Below, piece by piece: positions 34,880-44,159 of a stretch of 64,000 nt of DNA. This stretch comes from Candidatus Obscuribacterales bacterium (lineage in GTDB: Bacteria > Cyanobacteriota > Vampirovibrionia > Obscuribacterales > Obscuribacteraceae). A model generated the notes under the pieces. The model was not told where the DNA came from. It worked only from the letters and a program-made list of their open reading frames with translations, and searched no databases. The position numbers and the translations under genes are program-made. The DNA lies in the NCBI GenBank assembly GCA_020054205.1, contig JAGVLS010000010.1:62001-126000 (forward strand), read 5' to 3'. Within the stretch, counting starts at the first letter, position 1. Every line of letters starts with the position of its first letter.

Positions 34880-34965
34880 ACAAAGCTTAAAGTTTATTAT
34901 TAAAGATTAGCTATTTAATAAGCTGGGTAAATTGGCCTTGCTTAAGTCAAAACTTAAATAAACTT

Positions 34966-36423
34966 ATGTCTGAACAAAACAAGAAAAAAACTGCCAATAA
35001 TCAAATTAATGATCCTATGATTGGGATTACTTTAGCTGAGCGTTACAAAATAATTTCAATTATTGGACGTGGTGGTATGGGTGTTGTGTATGAAGCTGAA
35101 CATTTAAGTATGGGCAGATCTGTGGCTATTAAAATGCTTTTGCCACAATTGGCTGGTGATGAAATAAGCATTAAACGTTTTGAAAGAGAAGCTAAAGCAG
35201 TTAGTTTGCTTAGTCACCCTCATATAGTTGGTTTGCATGATTTTGGTATTGAACCATATCCATATTTGGTAATGGATTATGCTCGAGGTATTAATTTGTC
35301 TTCCCTTTTGAAAAAAGAAAAACAAATTGGTGTAAGTAGAGCAAGGCATATTTTTGTACAAATATGTGATGCTTTAGCTTATGCACATGCAAATGGTCTT
35401 GTACATAGAGATTTAAAGTCAAGTAATATAATGCTTTGTGAAGTGGATGATGATGTAGATTTTGTCAAAATAGTTGATTTTGGTTTAGCTAAAGCAGTAT
35501 TTACTCACAATGAAGACTTACAGATGGTAACTCATACGGGAGAAATATTTGGTAGTCCAGTGTACATGAGCCCTGAGCAATGTGCTAGAAAAGCATTGGA
35601 TGCACGTACAGATATTTATTCATTGGGCATAGTTATGTATGAAACAATTACTGGCAAAGTACCATTTTTAGGTGATAATGTTATCGCTACTATAACTGCT
35701 CATTTAAGTGAACCACCAAAATTGTTTTCTAAAGTGCGCTCTGATTTATATATTCCTGAACGTTTTGAAGCAGTTATTCATAAAGCTTTAGAAAAAGATC
35801 CAAAAGATCGTCAACAGTCAATGGCAGAATTAAAAGAAGAATTATTGCAATCATTCAATAAAAATTCTACTAGCATATCTACTAAAGCAGTTCAAAATAC
35901 AAAAGATGAAGTAAAAGCATTTCCTAGCTTATTATGGTTTATTCTTATTTCGTTGCTTATTTTAACTATTGCAATGACTACTTGTTTATTTCAATTAATC
36001 AATGAGCGAAAATCAAATCAATCTTTAGAAAATGGCAATTTAAATTATGTGAAAATCAATAATGACATAAAATCTGCTGTTAATGTCGAAAAAAATGCAT
36101 CTGTCACACCTTTGGTAGATACTGGAAATCAAGTATCAAAAGTAATTAAAACTAGTCCTAAATTGCCAGTTAAAACCAAGATACCAGTTAAAAGCTATGT
36201 CAATATCAAAAAGAATTTGCCTCAAGCAAAAATTGATAATCATCAAGAAAACGATACGCATGCTTTAGATGTACCAAAATCAAATAAGCCTAAGTACAAT
36301 GACCCATATGGTTATTACCACAATACTTGGCATTCAGGTGGCAATTCAATTAAAAGTCCTGCTTGGACACCGATTGTCCCTGGATCTTCCCATGCAGATA
36401 TATTAAACAGAATAGAAAAATAG
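34966..36423 (+). CDS. membrane-anchored Ser/Thr protein kinase
   Basis: 485 residues. The kinase domain (about 25-290) has IIGRGGMGVVYEAE, VAIKM, HRDLKSSNIM, VDFGLAK and the SPEQ/APE-equivalent GSPVYMSPEQC. A single membrane helix at about 323-345 (LLWFILISLLILTIAMTTCL) is followed by a Lys/Asn-rich exported tail of ~140 residues without a recognised sensor domain. A transmembrane environmental sensor is inferred. It is 35 bases ahead of the large M16 gene and may be cotranscribed. Confidence 0.9.
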   Translation: MSEQNKKKTANNQINDPMIGITLAERYKIISIIGRGGMGVVYEAEHLSMGRSVAIKMLLPQLAGDEISIKRFEREAKAVSLLSHPHIVGLHDFGIEPYPYLVMDYARGINLSSLLKKEKQIGVSRARHIFVQICDALAYAHANGLVHRDLKSSNIMLCEVDDDVDFVKIVDFGLAKAVFTHNEDLQMVTHTGEIFGSPVYMSPEQCARKALDARTDIYSLGIVMYETITGKVPFLGDNVIATITAHLSEPPKLFSKVRSDLYIPERFEAVIHKALEKDPKDRQQSMAELKEELLQSFNKNSTSISTKAVQNTKDEVKAFPSLLWFILISLLILTIAMTTCLFQLINERKSNQSLENGNLNYVKINNDIKSAVNVEKNASVTPLVDTGNQVSKVIKTSPKLPVKTKIPVKSYVNIKKNLPQAKIDNHQENDTHALDVPKSNKPKYNDPYGYYHNTWHSGGNSIKSPAWTPIVPGSSHADILNRIEK

Positions 36424-36461
36424 TAAAATAACCAAGCTATAGATTTTTAGAAAGGAATATG

Positions 36462-39284
36462 ATGCTTAGACTCATATTTAGTTTTATTGTTGCTTTGTTT
36501 TGTTTAATCACAAGTTTAGGATCAAATTTTGGCTTTGCTAAAACCATACAAACTAATTTGATTGACAAGGCGAACATACAAAAACTTGATTATGATGCTA
36601 ATACTGCTATTAGTCATTATTCTTTAAAATCTAACAAGTTAAATATTTTGCTTGTACCAAGACATACAACTCCTGTTGTAACAGCAATGGTTTTGTATCA
36701 TGTTGGTTCGCGTAACGAAGCTGTTGGTTATACTGGTGCAACACATTTTCTCGAACACATGCTTTTTAAGGGGACTACTAAGCATGATCCACAAAAGCAT
36801 AGTGGTATAGATGACTTATTGAAACCTACTGGTGGTTTTAACAATGCTAGTACTTATTATGATCGAACAAATTATTATGAAGTGGTTCCAGCGAATAATT
36901 TAGAGCTTTGTTTGGAATTGGAAGCTGATCGAATGCGCAATGCACTGCTTAGAGTTTCAGATCGTAATTTAGAGATGACTGTAGTTAGAAATGAACTGGA
37001 GCGCAATGAGGACAGCGCTCGCAATATGCTTGAAACAAATGTTTTTGCTACTGCTTTCCGGGAACATCCTTATCATCATCCCGTTATTGGTTGGCGCTCA
37101 GATGTAGAGAATGTACCTATTGAACGTTTGAGAAAATTTTATAAAGATTATTATGTGCCAAATAATGCAACTTTAATAGTAATTGGTGATTTTAAATCTG
37201 ATCATGCCTTAAAACTAATAGCAAAATACTTTGGTTCTATTCCAGCGTCTACACAGGCAATTCCCACCGTCTATACGCTTGAGCCTGAGCAAGAAGGGCA
37301 AAGACGTTTTTTTGTACAAAGAGGCAATGATTTAGCTAAAATAATGATTGGCTTTCATATTCCAGCTGCAAAAGACAAAGATACTTATGGTCTAGAAGTA
37401 ATAGCCTCGCTACTTGGTAATGAAAAACGCCATTCTAGTAGATTGTATAAGGCTTTGGTTGATACAGGTTTAGTATCGGAAGTATATGCTTATAATTATT
37501 CATTACATGACCCAGGGCTGTTTGCAATTTATGCAACAGCTTGTCCAGGTGTGAATTTACAAACTATTGAAAAAACAATTTTTGCCGAATTGACTAATTT
37601 GTCAAAGGAAAAAATATCAATTGATGAATTGAGCAAGGCTAAGCAATTCATATGGAAAAGAATAAATATTGCTGCCTCTGATCCATTAAATATGGCTGAA
37701 CAGTTAACAGAGGCAATAGCGACAGTTAATTGGCAGTGGTGGTTGAATTTAACCGGCAATATTAAGGCAGTTACTTTGCAAGATATTGATAATTTAGCTC
37801 ATAAATATTTTGATTCAAAAATGAGCACTATTGGATATTATTTTCCACGTACAGAAAAAGAACCAACATGTTGTGGTGCAACAGATACTACTCAAAAAAC
37901 ATCAAATAGTCAATTGCAATCTACAAGTTATTTGAATAAACAAAATTCTCACCAACAACAAAAATTAGCATTGTTAGCTAATAAAATTAATTCTATGAAA
38001 AACAAATCCATAGCTAACCAAGTTAAAAGATATGTTCTCAATAATGGGCTAACTATTTTAGTTTTACCTGTACCTAATGCTAAAGTTGTAGCAATTAATG
38101 GCAAAATACTAGCTGGTTCATATTTTAGATCGCCGGAATTTACTTTAGTACCAGATCTTGTTGCAGATATGCTTACTAAAGGCTCTTATCACTGGACTAA
38201 AGATTCTATTTCATCTGAATTAGAAAATCTTGGTACAGTTTTAAACTTTAGTGCAGATGATTTTTGGCTGGAATTCAATAGTGAAATTGTTAGTGTTGAT
38301 ATAAATAGTTTTTTGCCTATTCTTGCTGATGTTTTGAAAAATCCTACATTTAGTAATGAAGAATTAGATAAAGCTATTCGTATAATGGAAGCAAATATTC
38401 AAGAATCAGAAGCAGATACTGAGCAGGTTGCTTTGAATAAGTTTCTTCAAGCTCAATATCATAAAAACTGTGTTTATTATCAAAAATCTTATGATTTGCA
38501 AAAGGCAGAGCTGACACAAATAAATAGTTCTCAATTGAAAACGTTTCATAAAAATTATGTTCTTCCTAATAATACTGTAATTGCCATTGTGGGGGATATT
38601 GATCCTGATTATGCATATCAGGCTATGGAAAAATATTTTTCTGATTGGCTCCCGGGAGAAAAGCATAAAATCAATGAAATAAATTGTCTAAATAATAGCT
38701 TGTCAAAAATAACAAGTCCTATTTTTTCTAATTTGCTTGATAAAACCAATGCTAATATTTTAATAGGACATCCAGTTGATATTAGTATTTGCTCTAAAGA
38801 ATTTTTTGCTTTTCAGGTCGCTAATGCAATATTGGGGCACGATACTATTAGTTCTAGGCTAGCTGAAATTCGAGAAAAATATGGTTTGACTTATGGAATT
38901 GCTTCCTATCTTTCCGATACGTCTTATAAGTATGCTCCTTGGTTTATAGAATTGTCTGTTAACCCAGAGAATATCAATAAAGCAATTAAATTAGTTAATT
39001 CCACTGTAAATACCTTTATAAAACAAGGGATTACACAAAAAGAATTGAATGAAGAAACAAGCCGACTGGCTGGTGAATATATAGTTAATAGGTTAAGGAC
39101 GCCGGGGCAAATTGCTAGCGGTTTAACTAGGTATGAATTTCTGGGTTTAGGACCTCAATTTATTGATAATTATGCTAAACAGCTGAAATTATTGAATGTT
39201 GCGGATGTAAACAAAGCTATAAAAAAATATTTTGTTATAAATTCATCCCTAACTAGTGTAGCTGGTACACTGCCAGCTAAATAA
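36462..39284 (+). CDS. fused double M16 (pitrilysin-type) metallopeptidase
   Basis: 941 codons (ATG at 36459 or 36462; AAAGGA is 5 bases before the latter). A signal peptide is followed by two M16 modules. The first has the inverted zinc motif HFLEH (H96, H100, with E99) and a third ligand E179. The second (from about residue 520) keeps the fold (GSYFRSPEFTLVPDLVADML) but has no HxxEH, so it is the non-catalytic half. Such enzymes cleave peptides or processed protein remnants in the periplasm. It lies immediately downstream of a Ser/Thr kinase. Confidence 0.9.
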   Translation: MLRLIFSFIVALFCLITSLGSNFGFAKTIQTNLIDKANIQKLDYDANTAISHYSLKSNKLNILLVPRHTTPVVTAMVLYHVGSRNEAVGYTGATHFLEHMLFKGTTKHDPQKHSGIDDLLKPTGGFNNASTYYDRTNYYEVVPANNLELCLELEADRMRNALLRVSDRNLEMTVVRNELERNEDSARNMLETNVFATAFREHPYHHPVIGWRSDVENVPIERLRKFYKDYYVPNNATLIVIGDFKSDHALKLIAKYFGSIPASTQAIPTVYTLEPEQEGQRRFFVQRGNDLAKIMIGFHIPAAKDKDTYGLEVIASLLGNEKRHSSRLYKALVDTGLVSEVYAYNYSLHDPGLFAIYATACPGVNLQTIEKTIFAELTNLSKEKISIDELSKAKQFIWKRINIAASDPLNMAEQLTEAIATVNWQWWLNLTGNIKAVTLQDIDNLAHKYFDSKMSTIGYYFPRTEKEPTCCGATDTTQKTSNSQLQSTSYLNKQNSHQQQKLALLANKINSMKNKSIANQVKRYVLNNGLTILVLPVPNAKVVAINGKILAGSYFRSPEFTLVPDLVADMLTKGSYHWTKDSISSELENLGTVLNFSADDFWLEFNSEIVSVDINSFLPILADVLKNPTFSNEELDKAIRIMEANIQESEADTEQVALNKFLQAQYHKNCVYYQKSYDLQKAELTQINSSQLKTFHKNYVLPNNTVIAIVGDIDPDYAYQAMEKYFSDWLPGEKHKINEINCLNNSLSKITSPIFSNLLDKTNANILIGHPVDISICSKEFFAFQVANAILGHDTISSRLAEIREKYGLTYGIASYLSDTSYKYAPWFIELSVNPENINKAIKLVNSTVNTFIKQGITQKELNEETSRLAGEYIVNRLRTPGQIASGLTRYEFLGLGPQFIDNYAKQLKLLNVADVNKAIKKYFVINSSLTSVAGTLPAK

Positions 39285-39417
39285 ATATAGACTTTAATGG
39301 TTTTTTGCTTAAATTAATTGGCTGAATTTAGCTGATAAAACAAAATATTCTTGTTTATAGGAAGGTTGATACTTTATGGGCTTGGGTAGAAAGTACATAT
39401 GGATACGCTAAATATAC

Positions 39418-39446
39418 CTGACAACCGCGGGTATGATTCTTATAAC
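39418..39446 (+). promoter_or_regulatory. promoter of the 39482 gene
   Basis: CTGACA (39418-39423) and TATAAC (39441-39446) are 17 bases apart; the -10 is near-consensus. It lies 36 bases before the ATG at 39482. Confidence 0.5.
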
Positions 39447-39481
39447 TGTTATTAGCCTTAGTTACAGCGAGCAATATTAAG

Positions 39482-40525
39482 ATGTCTACCAATAAAGATG
39501 ATAATTCAGGTAAAGATAAAGCTGGTGCCAATATTAGTGATGTGATTTTAGGGTCTCTTAAATCGAGGAGTGGTAAAGAAACTACTCGATGGATTGCAAA
39601 TTTAAGTGAGTCTAAAGGCAAAGAAACTGTTGAAACAGCCGTCCCATTGCCCAAAAATATTAATGAAATTGGCAAACCTAGCCAGGGTATTGTTGGCTTT
39701 ATGGATCGTTTATTTGACCTGTTTCAACAATACGAATTCGAATTTAACAAAGCTGTAGGTAATTCAGAATTAAATATTCATACTGAAAGACCGGAAATTA
39801 TTCGTGATCCGATTAATAAGGCCAAATGGCTAGAAAGAAGCCAATCAACCAATTGTTTAAGAGCTAGAGTATCAAGTCGTTATTGGACTTTAGTTATATT
39901 AGGCTACAATGAAAAAATTGAAGGCTATATGATGCCTATTGAACGCTATCTTACTTTTAGTGCCAACCCATTGGAATTTACTCCTTATCTTGTTGTAAAT
40001 GGTACAGAAAAAGGAGAAAATACTGAATGGGCAATCAATGGAAAAATGCTTAAAGAAGATGAAGTACCAATATTAGGTAAAAAGCTATTTGCTTGTTTAA
40101 TCAAATTTTCTCGTGGAGAAATATTTGATGACAATTTCATATGGGCATCTTCAGAAATTTCTCAAAATGAAACCAATAATCATGGTGCAGCTGCAACTGT
40201 AGAATTACCAATTGCCCATTTGTTAAAGCAAAGACTACAAGATCAATCAGAATTTATTCTTGCTCATCATGTATCGACATCAAATAATGAAGAACTAACA
40301 TCCACATGTACAACTACTTCTATTAAAGAAAATGATTTTACCAATGATTGTAATTTATTTTTGGTGAATATTGAAAAACAATTACAAGCATTAGCACATG
40401 CTGGGGCTTTAGCTTTTGAAGCTCAAGATATAAGTGAAACTGAAAAAACACTACAAAGAGCAAGTAAAATTAAAATATTACGCGATCAAATAATTGATTT
40501 ATTGGCTGAGATTAAGTCTCATTGA
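39482..40525 (+). CDS. protein of unknown function
   Basis: 347 residues without signal peptide or membrane segment. The first ~95 residues are hydrophilic and variable in character; the middle (about 110-225) looks like a compact alpha/beta domain (CLRARVSSRYWTLVILGYNE, LTFSANPLEFTPYLVV). The C-terminal ~70 residues are helical. I do not recognise a family. It converges on the next kinase gene with a 7-base overlap of the ends. Confidence 0.65.
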   Translation: MSTNKDDNSGKDKAGANISDVILGSLKSRSGKETTRWIANLSESKGKETVETAVPLPKNINEIGKPSQGIVGFMDRLFDLFQQYEFEFNKAVGNSELNIHTERPEIIRDPINKAKWLERSQSTNCLRARVSSRYWTLVILGYNEKIEGYMMPIERYLTFSANPLEFTPYLVVNGTEKGENTEWAINGKMLKEDEVPILGKKLFACLIKFSRGEIFDDNFIWASSEISQNETNNHGAAATVELPIAHLLKQRLQDQSEFILAHHVSTSNNEELTSTCTTTSIKENDFTNDCNLFLVNIEKQLQALAHAGALAFEAQDISETEKTLQRASKIKILRDQIIDLLAEIKSH

Positions 40526-41946
40526 CGTTGCTTAAAATTGAACCATTGATCAAAGTCAGTTTTCTTTGGTGTTTTAATTGTAATTGGCTTATCAATGTCT
40601 TGGTCTATATATTGTTTTATTTTAGTTTTGGAACTGTGTTTTTTAGCTGAAAAACTCTTCTTGTTATTACTTGTATGAGAGTCCGTATTTATGGTCTGTC
40701 TAGGCATATCTAAATTTTCTGTACTTATAGTAGCTGGTGTTGTTGGTGCCTTTTCTATAATTGTAGGTGTTTGAGGTGATGTTATAGATTGCGTTTGAGG
40801 TTGAGGTAATTCTTTTTCTTTTGGACTGTATTGTAACTCTCGATATATATAAAAAGATAAAACACAAATTGCAAGCAATATTGTGCTAGCAAATATAATA
40901 ATGGCAATGTGATTTGATCTTTGTTTTGATTGAGAGGCAGTCTCAGTTTTGGTTGTATTAGAATAGGTTAGTTTGAAAGTATTGCTTGGATCAATTGGCA
41001 TGCCTGTTTTCGATAATGCTACTTTTAATTCTTGCATGGTTTGAAAACGTTTATTAGCATCTTTTTGTAAGCATTTGAATACAATATTTTCCAGTGATTT
41101 AGGGATATCTAAATCTGGGCGAATAATTTTAAAGGCAGGAGGTGTTTCGTCTAATTGTTTTAGTACTACATCAGCAACGCTATTGCCGTTGAATGCCATT
41201 TTACCAGTCAATACTTCATACATGACTGTGCCTAATGCATAAATATCAGAGCGCATATCAACAGTTTTACCAGCACATTGTTCTGGGCTCATATAGACTG
41301 GACTGCCCCATACTTCACCTGTTTGTGTAAGTTTTTGGGAGATAATCTGCGAATCAAGACTTAATTTAGCAATACCAAAATCAATGAGTTTAACTTGATC
41401 TTTATTCAGTGCATTATTTACAAGCATGATATTATCTGGTTTTAAATCTCTGTGGATAATATTGTGTTTGTGTGCATGATCTAGAGCAGAACATATCTGA
41501 TCAAAAATATTTATGGCCCGTTGTGGTTTTAAATGATTTTCTTGCTCAAGAATTTTGCTTAATGGTTTTCCTTCTATATATTCCATGACATAAAACGGTT
41601 GTGTATTGCGAGTGCCAATATCATGAATTGTTATTAGATTGGGATGATTTAAACGGCTAAGCGCTTTAGCTTCTGCTAGAAAACGTTTAACTAAATTACC
41701 TTCTTGGCTTAGTCCTTTTTTCAATATTTTAATTGCTACAGGACGTTTTACAGGGTCTTGCACAGCTTTATAAACTAAGCTCATAGCGCCAATGCCAATC
41801 TTTTCTACTATTTGATAGTTTTGCGACAATCTAATATTGATTAGATCATCTTGTATTGAGCTTACTTTGTAGATTATTCCAGGCTTAATTTTTCCACTAA
41901 GATACCGCTTAATGTTATTTGGTCCTAATGAGATTAATTGAGACAT
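40519..41946 (-). CDS. membrane-anchored Ser/Thr protein kinase
   Basis: 475 residues. The kinase domain (about 35-310) carries KIGIGAMSLVYKAV, AIKILKKG, HRDLKPDNIM, IDFGIAK and SPEQCAG. A membrane helix at about 345-368 (IAIIIFASTILLAICVLSFY) is followed by a Pro/Thr/Ser/Lys-rich tail (about 375-475). It is close in layout to the kinase at 34966-36423 on the other strand, suggesting duplication. Its 3' end overlaps the convergent gene by 7 bases. Confidence 0.9.
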   Translation of the reverse strand: MSQLISLGPNNIKRYLSGKIKPGIIYKVSSIQDDLINIRLSQNYQIVEKIGIGAMSLVYKAVQDPVKRPVAIKILKKGLSQEGNLVKRFLAEAKALSRLNHPNLITIHDIGTRNTQPFYVMEYIEGKPLSKILEQENHLKPQRAINIFDQICSALDHAHKHNIIHRDLKPDNIMLVNNALNKDQVKLIDFGIAKLSLDSQIISQKLTQTGEVWGSPVYMSPEQCAGKTVDMRSDIYALGTVMYEVLTGKMAFNGNSVADVVLKQLDETPPAFKIIRPDLDIPKSLENIVFKCLQKDANKRFQTMQELKVALSKTGMPIDPSNTFKLTYSNTTKTETASQSKQRSNHIAIIIFASTILLAICVLSFYIYRELQYSPKEKELPQPQTQSITSPQTPTIIEKAPTTPATISTENLDMPRQTINTDSHTSNNKKSFSAKKHSSKTKIKQYIDQDIDKPITIKTPKKTDFDQWFNFKQRQ

Positions 41947-42050
41947 ATTGCTCTCGCGTTACCCATAGTTAAACTATACCAATTCTTACTAGTGCTAAAA
42001 CCAAATAAATTAATAATTGAATGAAAGTCTGATAAAGAGCCAAGTAAAGA

Positions 42051-42803
42051 TTATTTATTGAGGCATTTTTCATGGGGAAAAGGAAAACGGTAAGAAAGTG
42101 TCCATTTTTTGCCATCCATTAAAATGGCTTGACTGGAACGCATGTTTTGCAATAAATTTTTTAATTGAGGCAAATATTCTGATTTTAAGAATAGACAATA
42201 ACTTTCCCCACGCTTTTTAGTCAAAGGATCATTTATATCTGGCCATGATTTTGGCCACGGAATTATTTCATCTCGTGAATATTCAAAAGGCCAAATCATT
42301 ACTTCAATATATTCGGGCATCCAAGGCTTAGCATCTTTATGCTGAAAGGATATTAGACGATCGTACAAAGCTAAAAATGGCTTAGGTGCTTGATTGTGAA
42401 TTTCTGTTTTAGATAAATTACCATATACAGAAACACGTTTTGTTTGATCAAATGTTATGTAAATAGAATTATTTGGTTGATCTGTCACTTCGGTTAATTC
42501 ATAATCGTCATTCATAGGCAATAAAGATTTGCTAGCATCAATTAATGCTTTTTGTTCTGTTTGGTTTAAATTACAATATAAAAATAGAGTAGCTTTATCT
42601 GAATTTTTCTTCTGAAATATTGTCAGCCCGCTATCATACAAAACAAATTGAGGCATATCCGAACCAATTACCATAAGCCATGGATCGGTTGATATCAGCA
42701 TTAAGCGAGGCTTTTGTATTTTCACAATTTTTTTTCCTGTTTCAGCGTAAACAAATGAAGTGTTCGTAGCAAATAAGCTAATTAAAATAATAAGCCAGCG
42801 CAT
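42051..42803 (-). CDS. exported protein of unknown function
   Basis: 250 residues with a signal peptide (about 1-20) and GGTGA before the ATG. The mature part is mixed alpha/beta with a Trp/Pro-rich segment around residues 155-190 (MIWPFEYSRDEIIPWPKSWP) that recurs in some heterologous 'domain of unknown function' proteins, but I cannot name one. A periplasmic location is predicted. Confidence 0.6.
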   Translation of the reverse strand: MRWLIILISLFATNTSFVYAETGKKIVKIQKPRLMLISTDPWLMVIGSDMPQFVLYDSGLTIFQKKNSDKATLFLYCNLNQTEQKALIDASKSLLPMNDDYELTEVTDQPNNSIYITFDQTKRVSVYGNLSKTEIHNQAPKPFLALYDRLISFQHKDAKPWMPEYIEVMIWPFEYSRDEIIPWPKSWPDINDPLTKKRGESYCLFLKSEYLPQLKNLLQNMRSSQAILMDGKKWTLSYRFPFPHEKCLNK

Positions 42804-42908
42804 AAATCACCGTTTAAATTTCTAATTCTAATTATTGTATGAGAATTTGTTTAAAGGACTTAGTGAATATTGTTAGTTTAAAGTAAAAATACAATGAGCT
42901 TTATTAAA

Positions 42909-42936
42909 TTGATGGGTTTAATCTTTGTCATAATAG
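42909..42936 (+). promoter_or_regulatory. weak promoter candidate for the TPR membrane protein
   Basis: TTGATG (42909-42914) and TAATAG (42931-42936) with a 16-base spacer, about 70 bases before the ATG at 43005. Nothing else is seen in this 201-base gap. Confidence 0.25.
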
Positions 42937-43004
42937 TTTCAAGCTTGGAAAAATAGGGTTTATTTACGTAGATAGCACAGTGCTTCAAGGATTATTAGTT
43001 ATAA

Positions 43005-44150
43005 ATGTCTGAATTAGACAAAGAAAAAATTGAAATAAAAGAAGCCAAACCAGAATTAATAGCTGGTGATATCCCAGCTACTTCTAATTCTCTAGCTAAT
43101 GCTAAACAAAGTGGAAACACAAAGAAAAATAAATCAAATAAAAAATCTACAAAACAAACAAAGATAGGTATACCAGCCATTCTTGCTTTGATAATCATAT
43201 GTTCCATTATCAATTTGTTTTTTAGTGCGCAGTTTAGAGAACTCCACTCTTCAATAATTGTGGCAATTACAAAAAATCTAGGCGTTGTTGATCCAAGATA
43301 TAACGAAAGTTTAGTTGATTTGGCCAAAGCTTATATTCGTAATAACAAAATAGATCAAGCTGAAAAAATATATCAGCAAATGCTAATTGCCTTGCCAGAA
43401 AAAAATAATATTCCAGATAGTCATTTGTGGGATTTACAGCTAGCCATTGCTAATTTTTATTATGACAAAGATGATTTTCAAAAAGCTGCTTTGTCTTACG
43501 GTGATGCTCTTAATATGCTAAACAAAACCCCTACGCAATATTTAGACCGAAAGTATACTGGGCTTTGGCCTCTTGCTTATTCAGAAAAAGAGATTAAACA
43601 ATTTGACAAAGCAGCAGATCACTTTAAAGAAGCAATTGTTATTGAAGAAAAAATAAATCCAAAAAATTTAGGCGGTCTAGCTTGGATTTATTTTCAACTT
43701 GGTGATGTTTACAGACAACAAAATAAATTTGCTGAGGCGATATCAACTTTGAAACATTCTTTAGAATTAGGAGGAGACGAGCGAGGATATACTTTAATTT
43801 CTTTAGGAAAAGCTTATTTGGGGTCTGGTAATTTTGCAGAAAGCGAAAATGCTTTTAGACAAGCCATTGCTATTCAGCAAAAAAAATGGCCAAATGATTC
43901 TACGGTTTTATTTACTAGACATAAATTAGCTAATGCTTACAGAGACAGTGGACATTTACAAGATGCTATAAAAGAGTATCAAGAGATTTTAAATATCTGG
44001 AAAGTATTTGATTTTGGCACGGACTATGATTTATATGATGATTATGCTAAGGCTTTGATGATGATGCATGAGCCAGAAATGGCACAGGGAGTACTTGAAG
44101 AAGGAAAAAAGAATCGAGCAAATGCTAAAGCAAATGGCTATTTGAAATAA
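43005..44150 (+). CDS. membrane-anchored TPR protein
   Basis: 381 residues. A Lys/Asn-rich cytosolic N-terminus is followed by a membrane helix (about 54-75) and a large periplasmic TPR array (about 100-370; for example YIRNNKIDQAEKIYQQMLIA and IYFQLGDVYRQQNKFAEAIS). Type II topology is predicted. Its end is 9 bases from the convergent ovoA. Confidence 0.78.
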   Translation: MSELDKEKIEIKEAKPELIAGDIPATSNSLANAKQSGNTKKNKSNKKSTKQTKIGIPAILALIIICSIINLFFSAQFRELHSSIIVAITKNLGVVDPRYNESLVDLAKAYIRNNKIDQAEKIYQQMLIALPEKNNIPDSHLWDLQLAIANFYYDKDDFQKAALSYGDALNMLNKTPTQYLDRKYTGLWPLAYSEKEIKQFDKAADHFKEAIVIEEKINPKNLGGLAWIYFQLGDVYRQQNKFAEAISTLKHSLELGGDERGYTLISLGKAYLGSGNFAESENAFRQAIAIQQKKWPNDSTVLFTRHKLANAYRDSGHLQDAIKEYQEILNIWKVFDFGTDYDLYDDYAKALMMMHEPEMAQGVLEEGKKNRANAKANGYLK

Positions 44151-44159
44151 ATACTATAA